This document shows positions 34,441-46,593 of a stretch of 64,000 nt of DNA, one piece after another. The notes beneath the pieces are model-generated. The model was not told the origin of the DNA, did no database searches, and saw only the letters and a list, made by a program, of their open reading frames with translations. The DNA comes from Adiantum capillus-veneris. Taxonomy: Eukaryota > Streptophyta > Polypodiopsida > Polypodiales > Pteridaceae. Position 1 is the first letter of the stretch. Every line of letters starts with the position of its first letter. A program made the position numbers and the translations under genes. The stretch is taken from positions 109,992,549-110,056,548 of the forward strand of contig CM043953.1 of NCBI GenBank assembly GCA_014529385.2. The letters run 5' to 3'.

Positions 34441-34499
34441 GACCCAAGTACGATTGATGAAAGTACATAACTTTGTCGAGCTTGCAGCAAATTGAAATA

Positions 34500-36520
34500 T
34501 TAAGAAGCCCTGATTTTCTTTGATGGAGGAGCCAAGGCAAACTTTATTTCATCTGAATTGGCGGCGCGGCTCGAGATTACACTCGATCGGATGGTACCGC
34601 AAGCAGAGACAGTTCTAGCGGCACCCGATAGGGATGTGGCCATTACATCTGTCATTGGCAAACTTTGGTTGCATTGTCAGGGGTATTTGGGGCACGAGGA
34701 CTTCCTACATAATGCCCTCAGAAGGTTGTGATGTCTTCTTGGGAGTCCCTTGGTACCATAAGAACAACGCCGTGGTCGATTATCGAGCGAAGAAAGCGAC
34801 ATTGACTATTGAAAAGGGCAGAAACATTGTACTTGATGTGAAATTGAAGGGCGAGTATGTCCCTATTGTATCGGCTTCAGCCGTTTCGAAATTAATGAAA
34901 TCAAGTCTGTTTGTTTACTCGATCTTTTTGAAAGAGTTGAATGATGAACATATGACAAATATGTTTGAACTTGATAAAGAACGTCAAGATTTTCTCCACA
35001 CTCATATCGATTGCTTTTCTGAGGGCTTGCCAGGCGAGTTGCCACCAGCTCGTCCTGAGGATCATACTATTGATCTGATACCTGGAAGCACACCATCGAA
35101 CTGACCACCTTACCGTGTGAGCTGAGCCTAGAATGAAGAAATTATGAACTAAGTGAAAGACCTCTTGGAAAAGGGTGTTATCCAATTGAGTACTTCAGCT
35201 TACTGCTCTCCAGTGTTGTTGGTTTTGAAGAAAGACGGATCTTGGAGAATGTGCATTGATTATAGAGCTCTCAATAAAATCACCATCAAGAACAGATTTG
35301 TGATTCCGAGGATCGATGATATTCTTGACCGACTACAGGGATCCTCTTGTTTCAGCAGGATCGATTTGAAGAGCGGATATCATCAGATCCGAATCGTGTT
35401 GATAGATGTCTACAAGATACCTTGTCGGACGAGCTTCGGTTTATATGAATGTTTGGTAATGCCTTTTGGCCTTACCAATGCTCCAACGACTTTTAACCGA
35501 ATGATGGACAGGATTTTCAGAGAGTACAGATCTGGCACTTTCTTTGATGACATTATAGTCTTCTCCAAGGATGATGCAAAACATAGAGAACATCTGCTAC
35601 AAGTCTTTCAGGCATTGGGAGATCACAAGTTGGTGATCGATGCAAAGAAGAGTGAATTTTTCTTATTAGAGATACACTTTTTGGGAGTGCAGATAGACCC
35701 GACCAAGATTTAGACTATACGTGATTGGCCTGATTTGAAGAATGCCCATGAAGCTAGAAGTTTCTTGGGCTTATGTTCTTACTACCGGCGTTTCATTAGA
35801 TTGTTTGCAGAGGTTGCTTCCCCTCTGCATATCTTGACACACAAGGAGTACCTTTTCTCGTGGGGACCCACAAAGGTGACTACCTTTCTGACTTTGAAAG
35901 AGAAATTGACTACAGGACCAGTTTTGACTTTGTCGGATTTGCAGAACTCATGTGAAGTATATTGTGATGCTTGTGGTCGTAGTCTCGGTGCGGTCTTAAT
36001 GTAAGAAGGCCATGTCATTGCCTATGAGAGCCGATTGTTTTGAAGGCCGGAATTGACAACACAGATATATGAGAGAGAGCTTTTGGCGGTTATCCATGTT
36101 CTTACTCAGTGGCGACATTACCTACTCGGAGCCGATTTTATGGTCTTCATTGATCATCAGAGTTTACGCTACTTCTTGTCACAGAAGCAGCTTTTGGAAA
36201 AGCAGATGCGGTGGGCTAACATCTTGTCACAGTTTCACTTCTAGATTGTCCATGTGCAGGGACAAAAGAACTTGGTGACAAATGCTTTGTCCCGGAAGCC
36301 GTTGGTCTTGGCTATTTCTGCGATTCATCATAGAAGCTTTGAGGACATGGTTGATCAGTACGCCAAAAAGAACTTGGTGACAAATGCTTTGTCCCGGAAG
36401 CTGTTGGTCTTGGCTATTTCTGCGATTCATCATAGAAGCTTTGAGGACATGGTTGATCAGTATGCCACAAATCCAAATTTTTCAGATGTATTCGGTCGAA
36501 TACAGAATGGGAGGTAGTAG
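34500..36520 (+). pseudogene. G3 protease, reverse transcriptase and RNase H
   Basis: Protease: FFDGGAKANFISSELAARLE (about 34508-34567), where DGGA replaces the usual D-S/T-G-A. RT 35153-35713: KDGSWRMCIDYRALNKITIK, SRIDLKSGYHQIRI, VMPFGLTNAPTTFNRMMDRI, catalytic FFDDIIVFS (about 35540-35566). RNase H from 35735: SYYRRFI, CDACGRSLGAVLM (stop follows), YERELLAVIHVLTQWRHYL, DHQSLRYFLS. Stops at 35711, 36001, 36042 and 36242 interrupt the frame, and a 102-bp in-frame tandem duplication lies after RNase H. Confidence 0.87.
36264..36467 (+). repeat. 102-bp in-frame tandem duplication in G3 pol
   Basis: 36264-36365 and 36366-36467 are near-identical (34 codons, starting KNLVTNALSRK, ending VDQYA). 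The G4 homologue has this segment once. Confidence 0.9.
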
Positions 36521-36559
36521 CGGGATATTCCATTTGGGATGGCTACTTATGAAGAAAAC

Positions 36560-37850
36560 GACGTGCGTTACACAGCCGTTGAGGGAAAAGGTTCTAACCG
36601 AATGCCAGTGTCCACCATTTACTGGTCACCGCGACATTGACACCACCTTGAAAGGTGTGGAGCGATACTTCTTTTGGTCTAGACTCAAGAAGGTGGTGGA
36701 CGATTTTGTACGCAGTTGCTTGGTATGCGAGAAGGTCAAGTTTGACAGGCATAAAGCACAGGGATTGTTATAGCCTTTATCGTGGGAAAGTATTGCTATG
36801 GATTCATTTTTGAACTCTTGAAGACACTGAGTGGGCACGATGGTATCTGGACTGTTATTGGTAGATTTAGCAAGCAAGCTCATTTCATTCTAGTGAAGAA
36901 AACAGTCAAGCCGGATCATTTAGCGAGACTATTCATTGCCCATATATTCAGATTACATGGCATGCCTGAGACAATTGTCTTTGACAAAGATCCCCAATTC
37001 ACGAGTTTGTTTTGGAAGGCTATTTAGAGAACATTGGCACATGGTTGTAGTTCTCGTCATCTTTTCACCCGCAGACAGATGGGCAATCTGAGATTGCAAA
37101 ATCAGTCGTACTGGATTTATTGATGTCTTACATTTCGGATCAGAAGACTCAATGGGAAAAGTTTTTGCATTTGGTGGAATTTTTCTACAGTAACACGATT
37201 CACTCTTCGACGGTGAAGGCGTTATTTGAGATTATTGAAGGTGCTCTGAAGGTTCCACCTAAGTACGAAAGATAAGATTTTTGAAGCGATCAGTAATCGA
37301 GGGACTTGGACACTACTTTTGCCAAGGTCCGGGAGGCTTTAGAGAAATCTCAGGAAAGACACAAGAAGGCAGCAGATCGACACCGTCAAATTAAAGGAAG
37401 ACGTTTGGGTGCTCTTATGTTTTGAGAAGGCACGCCTGAGAAAGAAAAAGGGAAAGGAGCGGCTTTTTCCAAAGCTTAGCATGAGATATTATGGACCTTT
37501 CCAGATAAAAGAAAAGATAAATGATGTCTCCTTTAGACTGAAGCTGCCCGATACTTAGAGAATTCACAATGCTTTTCATGAGTCTCTTGAAGCCTTTTAA
37601 AGGCGATGTGTCCGATGACGGGAAGCCAGATGAGCCAACCTGAAGTGGAAGAAAGCGAGGAGATACTCGTTCTAGAATAGATACTCGCACATAAAGATAG
37701 AAAGATTAAAGGTAAAGTGATTAGGTGGTTCTTGGTTAAATTCAAGAACTATCCTGCATTGGATGCGAAGTGGATGGAGGAGGAGGACCTAGCAAATGAT
37801 ACTCAGATTGTGAACCTTTACCATGAAGCATTCGGTTTAGCATAGTCTAC
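36560..37850 (+). pseudogene. G3 integrase and chromodomain
   Basis: Zinc-binding region PPFTGHRDIDTTLKGVERYF, then SCLVCEKVKF (HHCC). Core blocks: GRFSKQAHFILVKKTVKPDH, HGMPETIVFDKDPQFTSLFW (second Asp), then a frameshifted FHPQTDGQSEIAKS containing the Glu (about 37063-37104). A C-terminal YYGPFQIKEKINDVSFRLKL segment (about 37480-37545) follows. The chromodomain is KVIRWFLVKFKNYPALDAKW with MEEEDL (about 37710-37790). Chromodomains are thought to steer integration into heterochromatin. Stop TAG at 37843. Confidence 0.82.
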
Positions 37851-38449
37851 TCCGATAGAATCCAGATTTCAACATGGGCGAATCTAGTGCAACGGGTTTG
37901 CACATGAGGGGAGTCACTCCGCTCCTTCGTCGACAGATTGCTCCGATTTTCGATATAGAGTCACTAATGTCCCTTTGGGTTTCAGGGATACTGTTGAGTT
38001 GACAGTATTCGGCTGTATGACTTTATGAACTGGAATTCCCGAAAATGAATATGATACTGATTGATTGTACTTGACTTGTTTAAGTGCAAGAACTGATAGA
38101 CGAAATGACTGCAGCATTTGGGTCTCATAAATCTCTATAGACATGATTGCAATATGGATTAGTTAATCAGGTATCTGTGAGGTCCCAATTGGATCTACAT
38201 GCGATTGCTAAATACGTTGTCCATTAATCATGGTCTGAGTTTTGGAATGAATTTTTTAATGTGATGTCTTGTGATGTCAAGTGATATCCTTTGATGTCTT
38301 GTGATGTGACTGTCGATTGGTACATGTGCTAGATGTGTTGTTCCTAGTGCATCGCTACTAACAGTCAGTGTCTGCTAAGACAGTTTATGGCCTCTGTTTG
38401 TTTTGTAGACGTAATCGAGGGCGATTACAATGCTTTCAAGAGGGGGGTA
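37851..38449 (+). mobile_element. G3 3' untranslated region and polypurine tract
   Basis: About 600 bp non-coding, closely paralleled in G5 (52810-53411). It ends in CAAGAGGGGGG (38438-38447), the polypurine tract just before the 3' LTR. There is a TGATGTCTTGTGATGT-type short repeat near 38262-38310, also present in G5 near 53225-53270. Confidence 0.7.
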
Positions 38450-38491
38450 TGCCACAAATGGGTGACGTGGCATTCTCCTGGACACTCAGAG

Positions 38492-39931
38492 TATAACCGG
38501 CCCGTACAACGTAGAGGGCGGTACTATTTCAATTACCTGTAAACTTTACACAGAGCACTGAGAAGGGAAGAGAACACAGTTGCGTCCAGTGACTAGAATG
38601 TCACTGCGCACACGAGACCGACACCCTGTAGGCCCCAAAGACTGGCGCCCCTTTCGGTATTTCTTTAATTTAGAGAGAGAGAATTACAAAAAAGAGAGTC
38701 CTTGGAAGATAACACCTGCATCCAGCTAGAACGCTCCAGATTCGGCAAAATTTCGGCAGCATAACGGTACCGAAATTAACCCGAATCAGTTTCCAAGCTC
38801 TGAACTCAATCCCACTGTCGTTATCCCTCAGTCGGGAGCACAAAACAGTAAATTCCAGGTCGCTGTAATTTCTGGTTCAGTCCTGTTTTTGACCTGATTT
38901 GGGCACACGATGGTCCCTACACTGTTCCTTGCACCTTGGGCTTGGTGCCCCTTGATTCTGGAAGCATCCCGGGCACAAAACAGTCTCAAAACAGAGTAAA
39001 AACAGCAAGCAAACAGTGCTGAATTTACTGCGCAATCAAGAGGTTATCACCCTCTCGTGGACCTGCTTTGGTGCAGCAGCTAGCTACACCGGTTCCTGTG
39101 CAAAGAGGCTCTTGCCTCGGCATGAAAGCATATTTCCCCACAGCTGTACATAGGTCAAATGAGAAGCCCACTAGTGGGGCATAACATACTGTACGTAGGG
39201 GAGAAAGAGAGCAGTATGTAGCATGCGGGGCATCACTCCCGTCACCATACTGTGCATAGAGGGCAAGGTAAGCATTCCATAGCTTCTGTACCTGCTACAA
39301 TCCACCTGAGGCTGAAAATGGCGTCCCCTTTGTTGATATGCAACTCGTTTTTGCCTCCCAGAGTGGCAGAATCGCTCACAGGCTGACACGTCGCCCAGTT
39401 TCTGAGTTTGGGCTTTCCCTGCTAAAAATATCTCAACTGGTGCGTCAGTTGACTTGGCAGCAGAGCAATAAAATGTTCCCCTTGTCATTCCAGAGCTAAT
39501 GACGTGAACACATTTTCCGGTAAAAAATAGCAGTTCCCTAAATTTTAGGAGATGCTTCCATGGCGTCCCTATCGGTCTCCTGACCATCATTGAAGACTAC
39601 CATTTGACCAACATCTACAATGTGGGTTAATTTACTGGCCCCTTTCAACTTATAAAGTTGCAGTGACTTGACGAGTGTCCCAAATTCCAGTTTGGCGCAC
39701 ACGAGCTTCCATACTCATCAGAATTCAGAGCTAACTGGCCCGGGCAGTCCCTGTCTGACCGACCTAGATCCCCGATGTGAGAAACCCATTTTTGCAGCCG
39801 TTTCACATTGGCCATGCAATGTCCACTTGCACGTTTTCAAGGGTTCCGGGACAAACAAGTAAAAATAAAATAAATATATCTAGTACTTATTTACGGAAGG
39901 CAACAGGAAAAATACACCTCCTGGTGACACA
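38492..39931 (-). mobile_element. G4 3' LTR (family beta, 1.44 kb)
   Basis: On the minus strand it begins TGTGTCACCAGGAGGTG (39931) and ends GGGCCGGTTATA (38492), giving TG..TA ends in place of TG..CA. The polypurine AAGGGTGGGG precedes it (39932-39941, minus). The shared box is at 38630-38667. Compared with the 5' LTR it has about 200 bp extra (about 39540-39750). Confidence 0.88.
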
Positions 39932-40238
39932 CCCCACCCTTGAAATACTGCAAGCGACCTCGCTTGCATGCCAATGATACATGCGGATATCTCCTGATAT
40001 CACATATATTCTATGATGGGAATCCAAGATATACATGCTTCCGGAAATGTAGCGTTGGACGATTAAACAATCCCACCAACCTGGCTACGACACATATATC
40101 AAGCATAGAAGTCTTCTAGTGTACTCTTGAGCACAAACTTCTCTAGCTAAATTCTGTATGGAAAGAGTAGATACAATTGCTTAACTACTCTCTTGAGCAT
40201 CATGAACCATGCTCTTGCCTTGCTCCAAAAAGGCTGCA

Positions 40239-43200
40239 TCAAGTCATTGTGGGTTCCATTTGAAAGGCTTCAAGATACAATTGCAATAGCTGAGGTGAAT
40301 CAACCAATTCAGAGTCTTCCATCCATTTGGCATCTAACGATGGATAGTTTTTGAACTTCACCAAATAGCGTCTTGCAACTTTTCCTCTAACCTTTCTTTC
40401 TTTATGTGCCAATATCTGTTCAGGAACAAGTTTTTCATCCAATTCTTCCACTTCGGGTAGTTCCTCATCAAGCATATTCTCTGGCACATCACCAACAAAG
40501 GGCCTTAGAAGGCTGACATGAAAAGCATTATGTATTTTCCAGCCTTCTGGTAGCTTTAACCTGTAAGCTACATCGCTGATCTTTTCTGAAATCTGAAAAG
40601 GACCATAATATCGCATACTGAGCTTAGGAAACAAGCGTTCCTTGCCTTTACTTTTCCTTAACCTGGCCTTTTCAAAGCGCAAAAGTACCCAATCACCAAG
40701 TGAAAATACCAGTTCACGACGGTGACGATCAGCAACTTTCTTTTGCTTAGCCTGAGTCTTCTCAAGGGCAATCTTTATCTTCCTGTATGTTTCATCCATA
40801 TCTTGCACATACTTGTGTGCCTCAAATATCTTGTCCTTAGTCTGCAAAATGGGCGGGACTTTCTTTCCTCCTTCCTCTATCTAAAATGGTGCCTTACCTG
40901 TTGACGTATGCACAGTGTTATTGTAAGCATATTCAACCAATGGGAGATGGTGTTCCCAAGTTGCTTTGTGCTCTGAGACATAACATTTGAGCAAGTCCAA
41001 GACAGTAGAATTTGCCTCTTCTGACTGTCCATCAGTTTGTGGATGAAACGAAGAAGAGAACTTGAGCGTAGTGCCCATGTTCTCAAACAATGCCTTCCAG
41101 AAAAGACTCGTCATACGTGGATCCCTGTCACTGACAATTGACTGAGGCATCCCATGATATTTAAAGATATTGCTCGTGAATATCTTGACCATGTGTTCTG
41201 GCTTTATCTTCTTCCTAACAGGAATGAAATGGGCCTGCTTACTGAACCTACAAATGATAGTCCAAATGATAGTCCAAATGGGCCTGCTTACTGAACCTAC
41301 AAATGATAGTCCAAATCCCATCATTTCCTGTTTGCGTCCTTGGAAGATCAAAGATAAAGTCCATTGCTATACTTTCCCATGGCCTATCAGGGATCGGCAA
41401 TGGCTGCAACAATCCCGGTTGCTTTTGTCTGTCAAATTTGACTTTTTGGCATACTAAGCATGATCTTACAAATGTGTCAACATCTTGACGCAAAGCTGGC
41501 CAATAGAAGAATGCCTCAACCCCTTTCACTGTCGCATCAATTCCACGATGCCCAGCATAAGGTGGAACATGACTTTCCATCAAAATTTTTGGCCGTAATT
41601 GTTTAGTAACGCATAACTTTCCATGCATCATGAGAAAGTCATTCTTAAGCATATAGTGCTCATGATGTTGCCCATCAACAAGCTGGTCATAGATCCTTGC
41701 AAAATCTGAATCTTCAACATATTGTGTCTTCATTTCGTCCAATTCACAATGGTACAGAATTGACACTGCTGAAATTTGGGGCTTTCGTGACAACGCATCA
41801 GCCACCACGTTCTTTTTCCCTTGCACATGCACAATATGAAAATGGAACATTGACAAGATGTTTGCCCATCGCATGTGCTTCTCAGACAACTTCGTCTGTG
41901 TAAGAAAATATCGCGAGGTTTGATGATCCGTTTGGACAACAAAATCAGCCCCTAGCAAATATTGTTTCCAACTAGTGAGAGCATGAATTACTGCCAGCAA
42001 TTCTTTCTCATAGACTTGCAAGTTCCTTTCAGTCTTCAAAAGAATTCTGCTCTCATATGCGACTACTCGGCCATTCTACATTAAAACGCACCAAGACTAT
42101 GGCCACACGCATCACATTGAACCACAAAAGGTTTAGAAAGATCTGGCAAAATAATTACCGGATCTGAAGTCAGCTTCTCTTTCAAGTGTTTGAACACTAA
42201 AATTTCCTTGGCTGTCCACTTGAAAGTAACTCCTTTTTCTTGCAATGCATGGAGTGGAGAAGCAATCTTAGCAAAATTTCGGATGAACCTCCTGTAATAG
42301 GAACATAAGCCTAGAAGGCTTCGAATGTCATGTACGGACTTCAAGTTTGGCCATGACCTAATTGCTTCCACTCTAGCGGGATCCATGCGTACCCCATCCT
42401 TTGAAACAATGTGCCCAAGGAAGTGAATCTCTTGCAAAAAGAACTCACTTTTCTTCGCATTAATGAGTAGCCTATTCTTGCGTAGCTCATTGAAAACTGC
42501 GGTCAAGTGATCCCTATGCTCCTCTTCAGAATTTGAGTAGACAATCATGTCATCAAAGAAGGTACCCACGAAGTTTCTATATGGTCTAAAAATTCTGTCC
42601 ATCATTCTATTAAATGTGGCAGGAGCATTTGTGAGACCAAATGGCATGACAAGAAACTCATAGAGACCAAATGTTGTCCTGAACGCAGTCTTATGGACAT
42701 CTTCTGGTCTAATGCGTATCTGATGATACCCGCTCTTTAGGTCTATTCTTGTAAACAATGACGCTCCCTCAAGCCGATCAAGAATGTCATCTATCCTTGG
42801 TATGGGGAACGTGTTCTTGATGGTATTCTTATTCAAGGCGCGATAGTCAATGCACATGTGCCATGAACCATCCTTCTTCTGCACTAAGAATACAGGCGAA
42901 CAAAAAGGGGATGAACTGGGCTGAATCAGCCCCTTCTCTAAAAGCTCGTTGACCTGACCCATAATCTCTTTTTGCTGGGCTGCACTAACCTTGTATGGTG
43001 GTCTATTCGGTGGACTAGAACCTGGCACAAGATCTATAGTATAATCCTCAGGTCTCTAAGGAGGTAACTCCCCTGGCAAAGAGTCCGAAAAACAATCACT
43101 GAAACCACTCAAAAAAGTTGACCTGTCTTTATCTAAGGTAGACAAATTAGATACAACTTGAGGTACTTCTTTTGCAAAGATCAAGTACGCAGAAAGATGA

Positions 43201-45275
43201 TTCTTTATTACAGATGAAATAGCAGAAGCAGAAACAACTGGAACAGACTCGCCTTTAAGCTTTACATCAAGGACATGAGTCTTTCCTCTATGTACAAGGG
43301 TAATCTTTTTGTTGTAAGTATCCACCATAGCATGCAACCTGTAACACCATGGGATACCCAATAACACATCACAGCCCTCAAGCGGCATAATATGAAATTC
43401 TTCCGCATCCACATAGCTCTGAATGTGCAGACGAAGCTTTCCCAGAATGGGAGTAACAGGCTCTGAATGTCCTGGGCATGCCAAACCTGCTTCGCCTGTC
43501 ATACCCATCTCCTCTGCACGAATGCCCAACTTTGATGCCAATTCTGGTGATATGAAATTTGCACGGGCTCCTGGATCAAAGAAAACCAGCACTGTCTGGT
43601 CTCTAACTTTGCCCCAAGCTCTGCACAGCTCCGTGGCATCTGTGTTTGGCTGATCTCCAACTAAATCTGGAACAAGTCTTGCACTCGGCTTTGGCTTCTT
43701 CCCTTTATGGTCTGACTTGTCATCCTTGTCTTGTGACTTCTTCTGTGGGCACTCATTTGCAAAGTGTCCTTCCTGTTCACAAATGTAGCATTTCTTGGCC
43801 TCCCTAAGAGCTTTCCTTTCTTGAAAAGTTTTGCCAGAAAAATGCCTTTTTTGTCCTTGTCCTCGTTCTGAAGAAGATTTAGATTGCTTCTTGGACGTAT
43901 CAGCTTCTTCAGTGGAGGGCTTCTTTGCAGGAGACTCAGAAGGCTTTGCTGCAACATTGCCCTTGGCTGAAAACTGTTTGCCTTGGGCCCCTTTCTTGTG
44001 GCTATTAAATCCATCGGAATCTCCCTTCGACAGATTGTTGGCCACTCTTGCATTCTCTATCAATTGAAACATATTCATGACAGTAGTCTTTGTGCAGTAG
44101 TCCCTGATTTTCTTGGGCAATCCGCAACAGTACTTCTCAATTTGTTTTGACAAAGGCACAAACCTGTAAGAGGTGACTGGCAACAGTGGGGCCCAAAACC
44201 GTTTATTGTACTCTTCCATATCCGCACACTGTTTAGCATTCAACTCGTGCCATTCCGTCATCACATCCACTTCAAAAGTGTTTGTCAACCATGCAGGCGT
44301 AAAAAGTTGTTTGAATTGGACCCACGTTGTTGGGGCTTGACCTTGGTTCTACAATGCGGTCCATTGAAGCGCATTCCCTTTCAAGAAAGTGGCAGCCTTG
44401 CGTATCTTTGAAGATTCCGTGAAGTTGCCTCCAACATAAGTTGCATCGAACTGCTGTATGAAGGTCAAAGCCTTTAATTGGTCCTCAGTTCCTCTGAAAG
44501 TTTCAAACTTCACTCCCTGCCCACCTTCCTTGTAATCCTTAGGTTGACTCAAAGGAGCCACATTATCATAAACAGGTGCCTGTAACAGTGGTGCTCCATG
44601 AGTGTTCATTCCAGCACTCGCATCAACTGTTTTCCCTGTCATATCTGCATTTTGTACGTATGGCTGCGAAAAACCAGCCATACCAAATTGTGTTCCAGGC
44701 ACTCGAAACTGGCCATAGGCACCCTGAAAACCTTGTTGGACACCCACGTTCGTGTACATAGGGTTACCCATGCCTGTTTGCATTGTCCCGAACACATTCC
44801 CTGGCATATAACCTGTGGAAGGTCCAGCCATAGCTTGAAACACTCAACCACCTCCAAAATAACCAGGATAAGTATTAGGTAATGGAAGGGTCTGACGCAT
44901 AGCCTGTTCATTGCTCCCTTGACCATTCACAAACGGTTCCTGTCCAGCTAAAGCAAGTTGCTTTGGATCATTGGACACTGCTAGTTGCTCAACCACATGG
45001 GCTTTCCCTCGAGCATCATGAGTCCTCTGCGCATTGGAAATCTCCTTTTCCTGCAATGGCTCAGTCATGCCCTGTGTAGGAGGTTGAAAACCCTGTGTCG
45101 GAGCCTGTAAGAATTCCTGCATCCTTGGGTTGTTAGCCAACTGCTGAAACATGTCCATGTAACAACGCAGTTGAGTTCTAAACAACCTGTCCTCTTCTTG
45201 AAGAGTTGAAGGAATTTTCTCTGTGCCATGTGAGGAAGATCCCTCTTCAAGTACTTGGTCTCTCTTCTCTGCCAT
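40239..45275 (-). pseudogene. G4 gag-pol polyprotein, interrupted by five stops
   Basis: One long frame, nearly continuous: gag 45275-44844, 44843-44349 and 44288 on. Zinc knuckle CYICEQEGHFANEC (about 43790-43749); protease FFDPGARANFIS (about 43595-43560; D-P-G-A in place of D-S/T-G-A). RT in 43028-42081: KDGSWHMCIDYRALNKNTIK, SGYHQIRIRPEDV, FFDDMIVYS. RNase H: CDACGHSLGA, YEKELLAVIHALTSWKQYL. Integrase: APPYAGH-type zinc start (VPPYAGHRGID), SCLVCQKVKFD, MDFIFDLP, SDRDPRMTSLFW, FHPQTDGQSEEANS. Chromodomain VARRYLVKFKNYPSLDAKW (about 40400-40300). In-frame stops: TGA 44844-44846, TAG 44349-44351, TAG 43056-43058, TAG plus frameshift near 42076, TAG 40881-40883. A short tandem duplication breaks integrase near 41240-41325. 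Confidence 0.9.
41231..41316 (-). repeat. Tandem duplication in G4 integrase
   Basis: GGGCCTGCTTACTGAACCTA followed by CAAATGATAGTCCAAAT occurs twice here, the first copy having an extra ATGATAGTCCAA unit. It repeats the segment after the GNDGIW motif and shifts the integrase frame. Confidence 0.8.
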
Positions 45276-45342
45276 ATCGACAAGCTTTGTGTTGCTTTCA
45301 CCTACAACAATCCACGCTGCACTTTTTGAAGAAAAAGTGACT

Positions 45343-45360
45343 ATCCCGTCGATGGAACCA
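45343..45360 (-). promoter_or_regulatory. G4 primer binding site candidate
   Basis: Immediately inside the 5' LTR the minus strand reads TGGTTCCATCGACGGGAT. It starts with the obligatory TGG but is not the iMet site used by G3. I cannot name the tRNA with certainty. Confidence 0.5.
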
Positions 45361-46593
45361 TATAACCAGCCCGTACAACGTAGAGGGCGGTACTATTTCA
45401 ATTACTTGTAAACTTTACACAGAGCACTGAGAAGGGAAGAGAACACAGTTACTAGAATGTCACTGCGCACACGAGACCGACACCCTGTAGGCCCCAAAGA
45501 CTGGTGCCCCTTTCGCTTTTTCTTTAATTTAGAGAGAGAGAATTACAAAAAAGAGAGTCCTTGGAAGATAACACCTGCATCCAGCTAGTACGCTCCAGAT
45601 TCGGCAAAATTTCAGCAGCATAACGGTACCGAAATTAACCCGAATCAGTTTCCAAGCTCAGGACTCTATCCCACTGGCGTTATCCCTCAGTCGGCAGCAC
45701 AAAACAATAAATTCCAGGTCGCTGTAATTTCTGGTTCAGTCCTGTTTTTGACCTGATTTGGGCACACGACGGTCCCTACACCGTTCCCTGCACCTTGGGC
45801 TTGGTGCCCCTTGATTCTGGAAGCATCCCGGGCACAAAACAGTATCAAAACAGAGTAAAAACAGCAAGCAAACAGTGCTGAATTTACTGCGCAATCGAGA
45901 GGTTATCACCCTCTCGTGGACCTGCTTTGGTGCAACAGCTAGCTACACCGGTTCCTGTGCAAAGAGGCTCTTGCCTCGGCATGAAAGCATATTTCCCCAC
46001 AGCTGTACATAGGTCAAATTAGAAGCCCACTAGTGGGGCATAACATACTGTACGTAGGGGAGAAAGAGAGCAGTATGTATCGTGCGGGGCATCACTCCCG
46101 TCACCATACTGTGCATAGAGGGCAAGGTAAGCATTCCATAGCTTCTGTACCTGCTACAATCCACCTGAGGCTGAAAATGGCGCCCCCTTTGTTGATATGC
46201 AACTCGTTTTTGCCTCCCAGAGTGGTAGAATCGCTCACAGGCTGACACGTCGCCCAGTTTCTGAGTTTGGGCTTTCCCTGCTAAAAATATCTCAACTGGT
46301 GCGTCAGTTGACTTGGCAGCAGAGCAATAAAATGTTCCCCTTGTCATTCCAGAGCTAATGACGCGAACACATTTTCCGGTCAAAAATAGCAATTCCCTAA
46401 ATAGCAGTCCCTATATGACCGACCTAGATCCCCGATGTGAGAAACCCATTTGGCTGCAGCCGTTTCACACTGGCCATGCAATGTCCACTTGCACCTTTTC
46501 AAGGGTTCCGGGACAAACAAGTAAAAATAAAATAAATATATCTAGTACTTATTTACGGAAGGCAACAGGAAAAATACACCTCCTGGTGGCACA
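45361..46593 (-). mobile_element. G4 5' LTR (family beta, 1.23 kb)
   Basis: Aligns with 38492-39931 at high identity over almost all its length. It lacks about 200 bp near 46390-46410 and ten bases near 45448. The shared box is at 45489-45525 with two substitutions (GGTGCC, CGCTTTTT on the plus strand). Confidence 0.88.

Larger units (their letters stand above)
32263..38491 (+). mobile_element. Ty3/Gypsy chromovirus G3, main part (continues at 46599-47119)
   Basis: Plus-strand element with 5' LTR, iMet primer site, gag, protease, RT, RNase H, integrase, chromodomain and polypurine tract. Its 3' LTR begins at 38450, is cut at 38491 by element G4, and resumes after G4 to end at 47119. Total length without G4 is about 6.75 kb. 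Coding parts hold numerous stops and frameshifts. Flanks at 32258-32262 (CTGTT) and 47120-47124 (TTGTA) do not form a convincing target duplication. Confidence 0.88.
38492..46593 (-). mobile_element. Ty3/Gypsy chromovirus G4, nested in the 3' LTR of G3
   Basis: 8.1-kb minus-strand element with both long LTRs, primer-site candidate, full gag-pol order and chromodomain. A perfect 5-bp target duplication CAGAG flanks it (38487-38491 and 46594-46598), and the flanking G3 LTR halves join cleanly (compare the 5' LTR ACTCACAGAGTGGCAGCAGA). The LTRs are highly similar to each other and the coding region has few lesions, so it is younger than G3. Confidence 0.93.

Noticed and set aside
36264-36467. 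CRISPR-like repeat
   Set aside because: There are two adjacent units without spacers in a transposon coding region of a plant genome; it is a plain tandem duplication.
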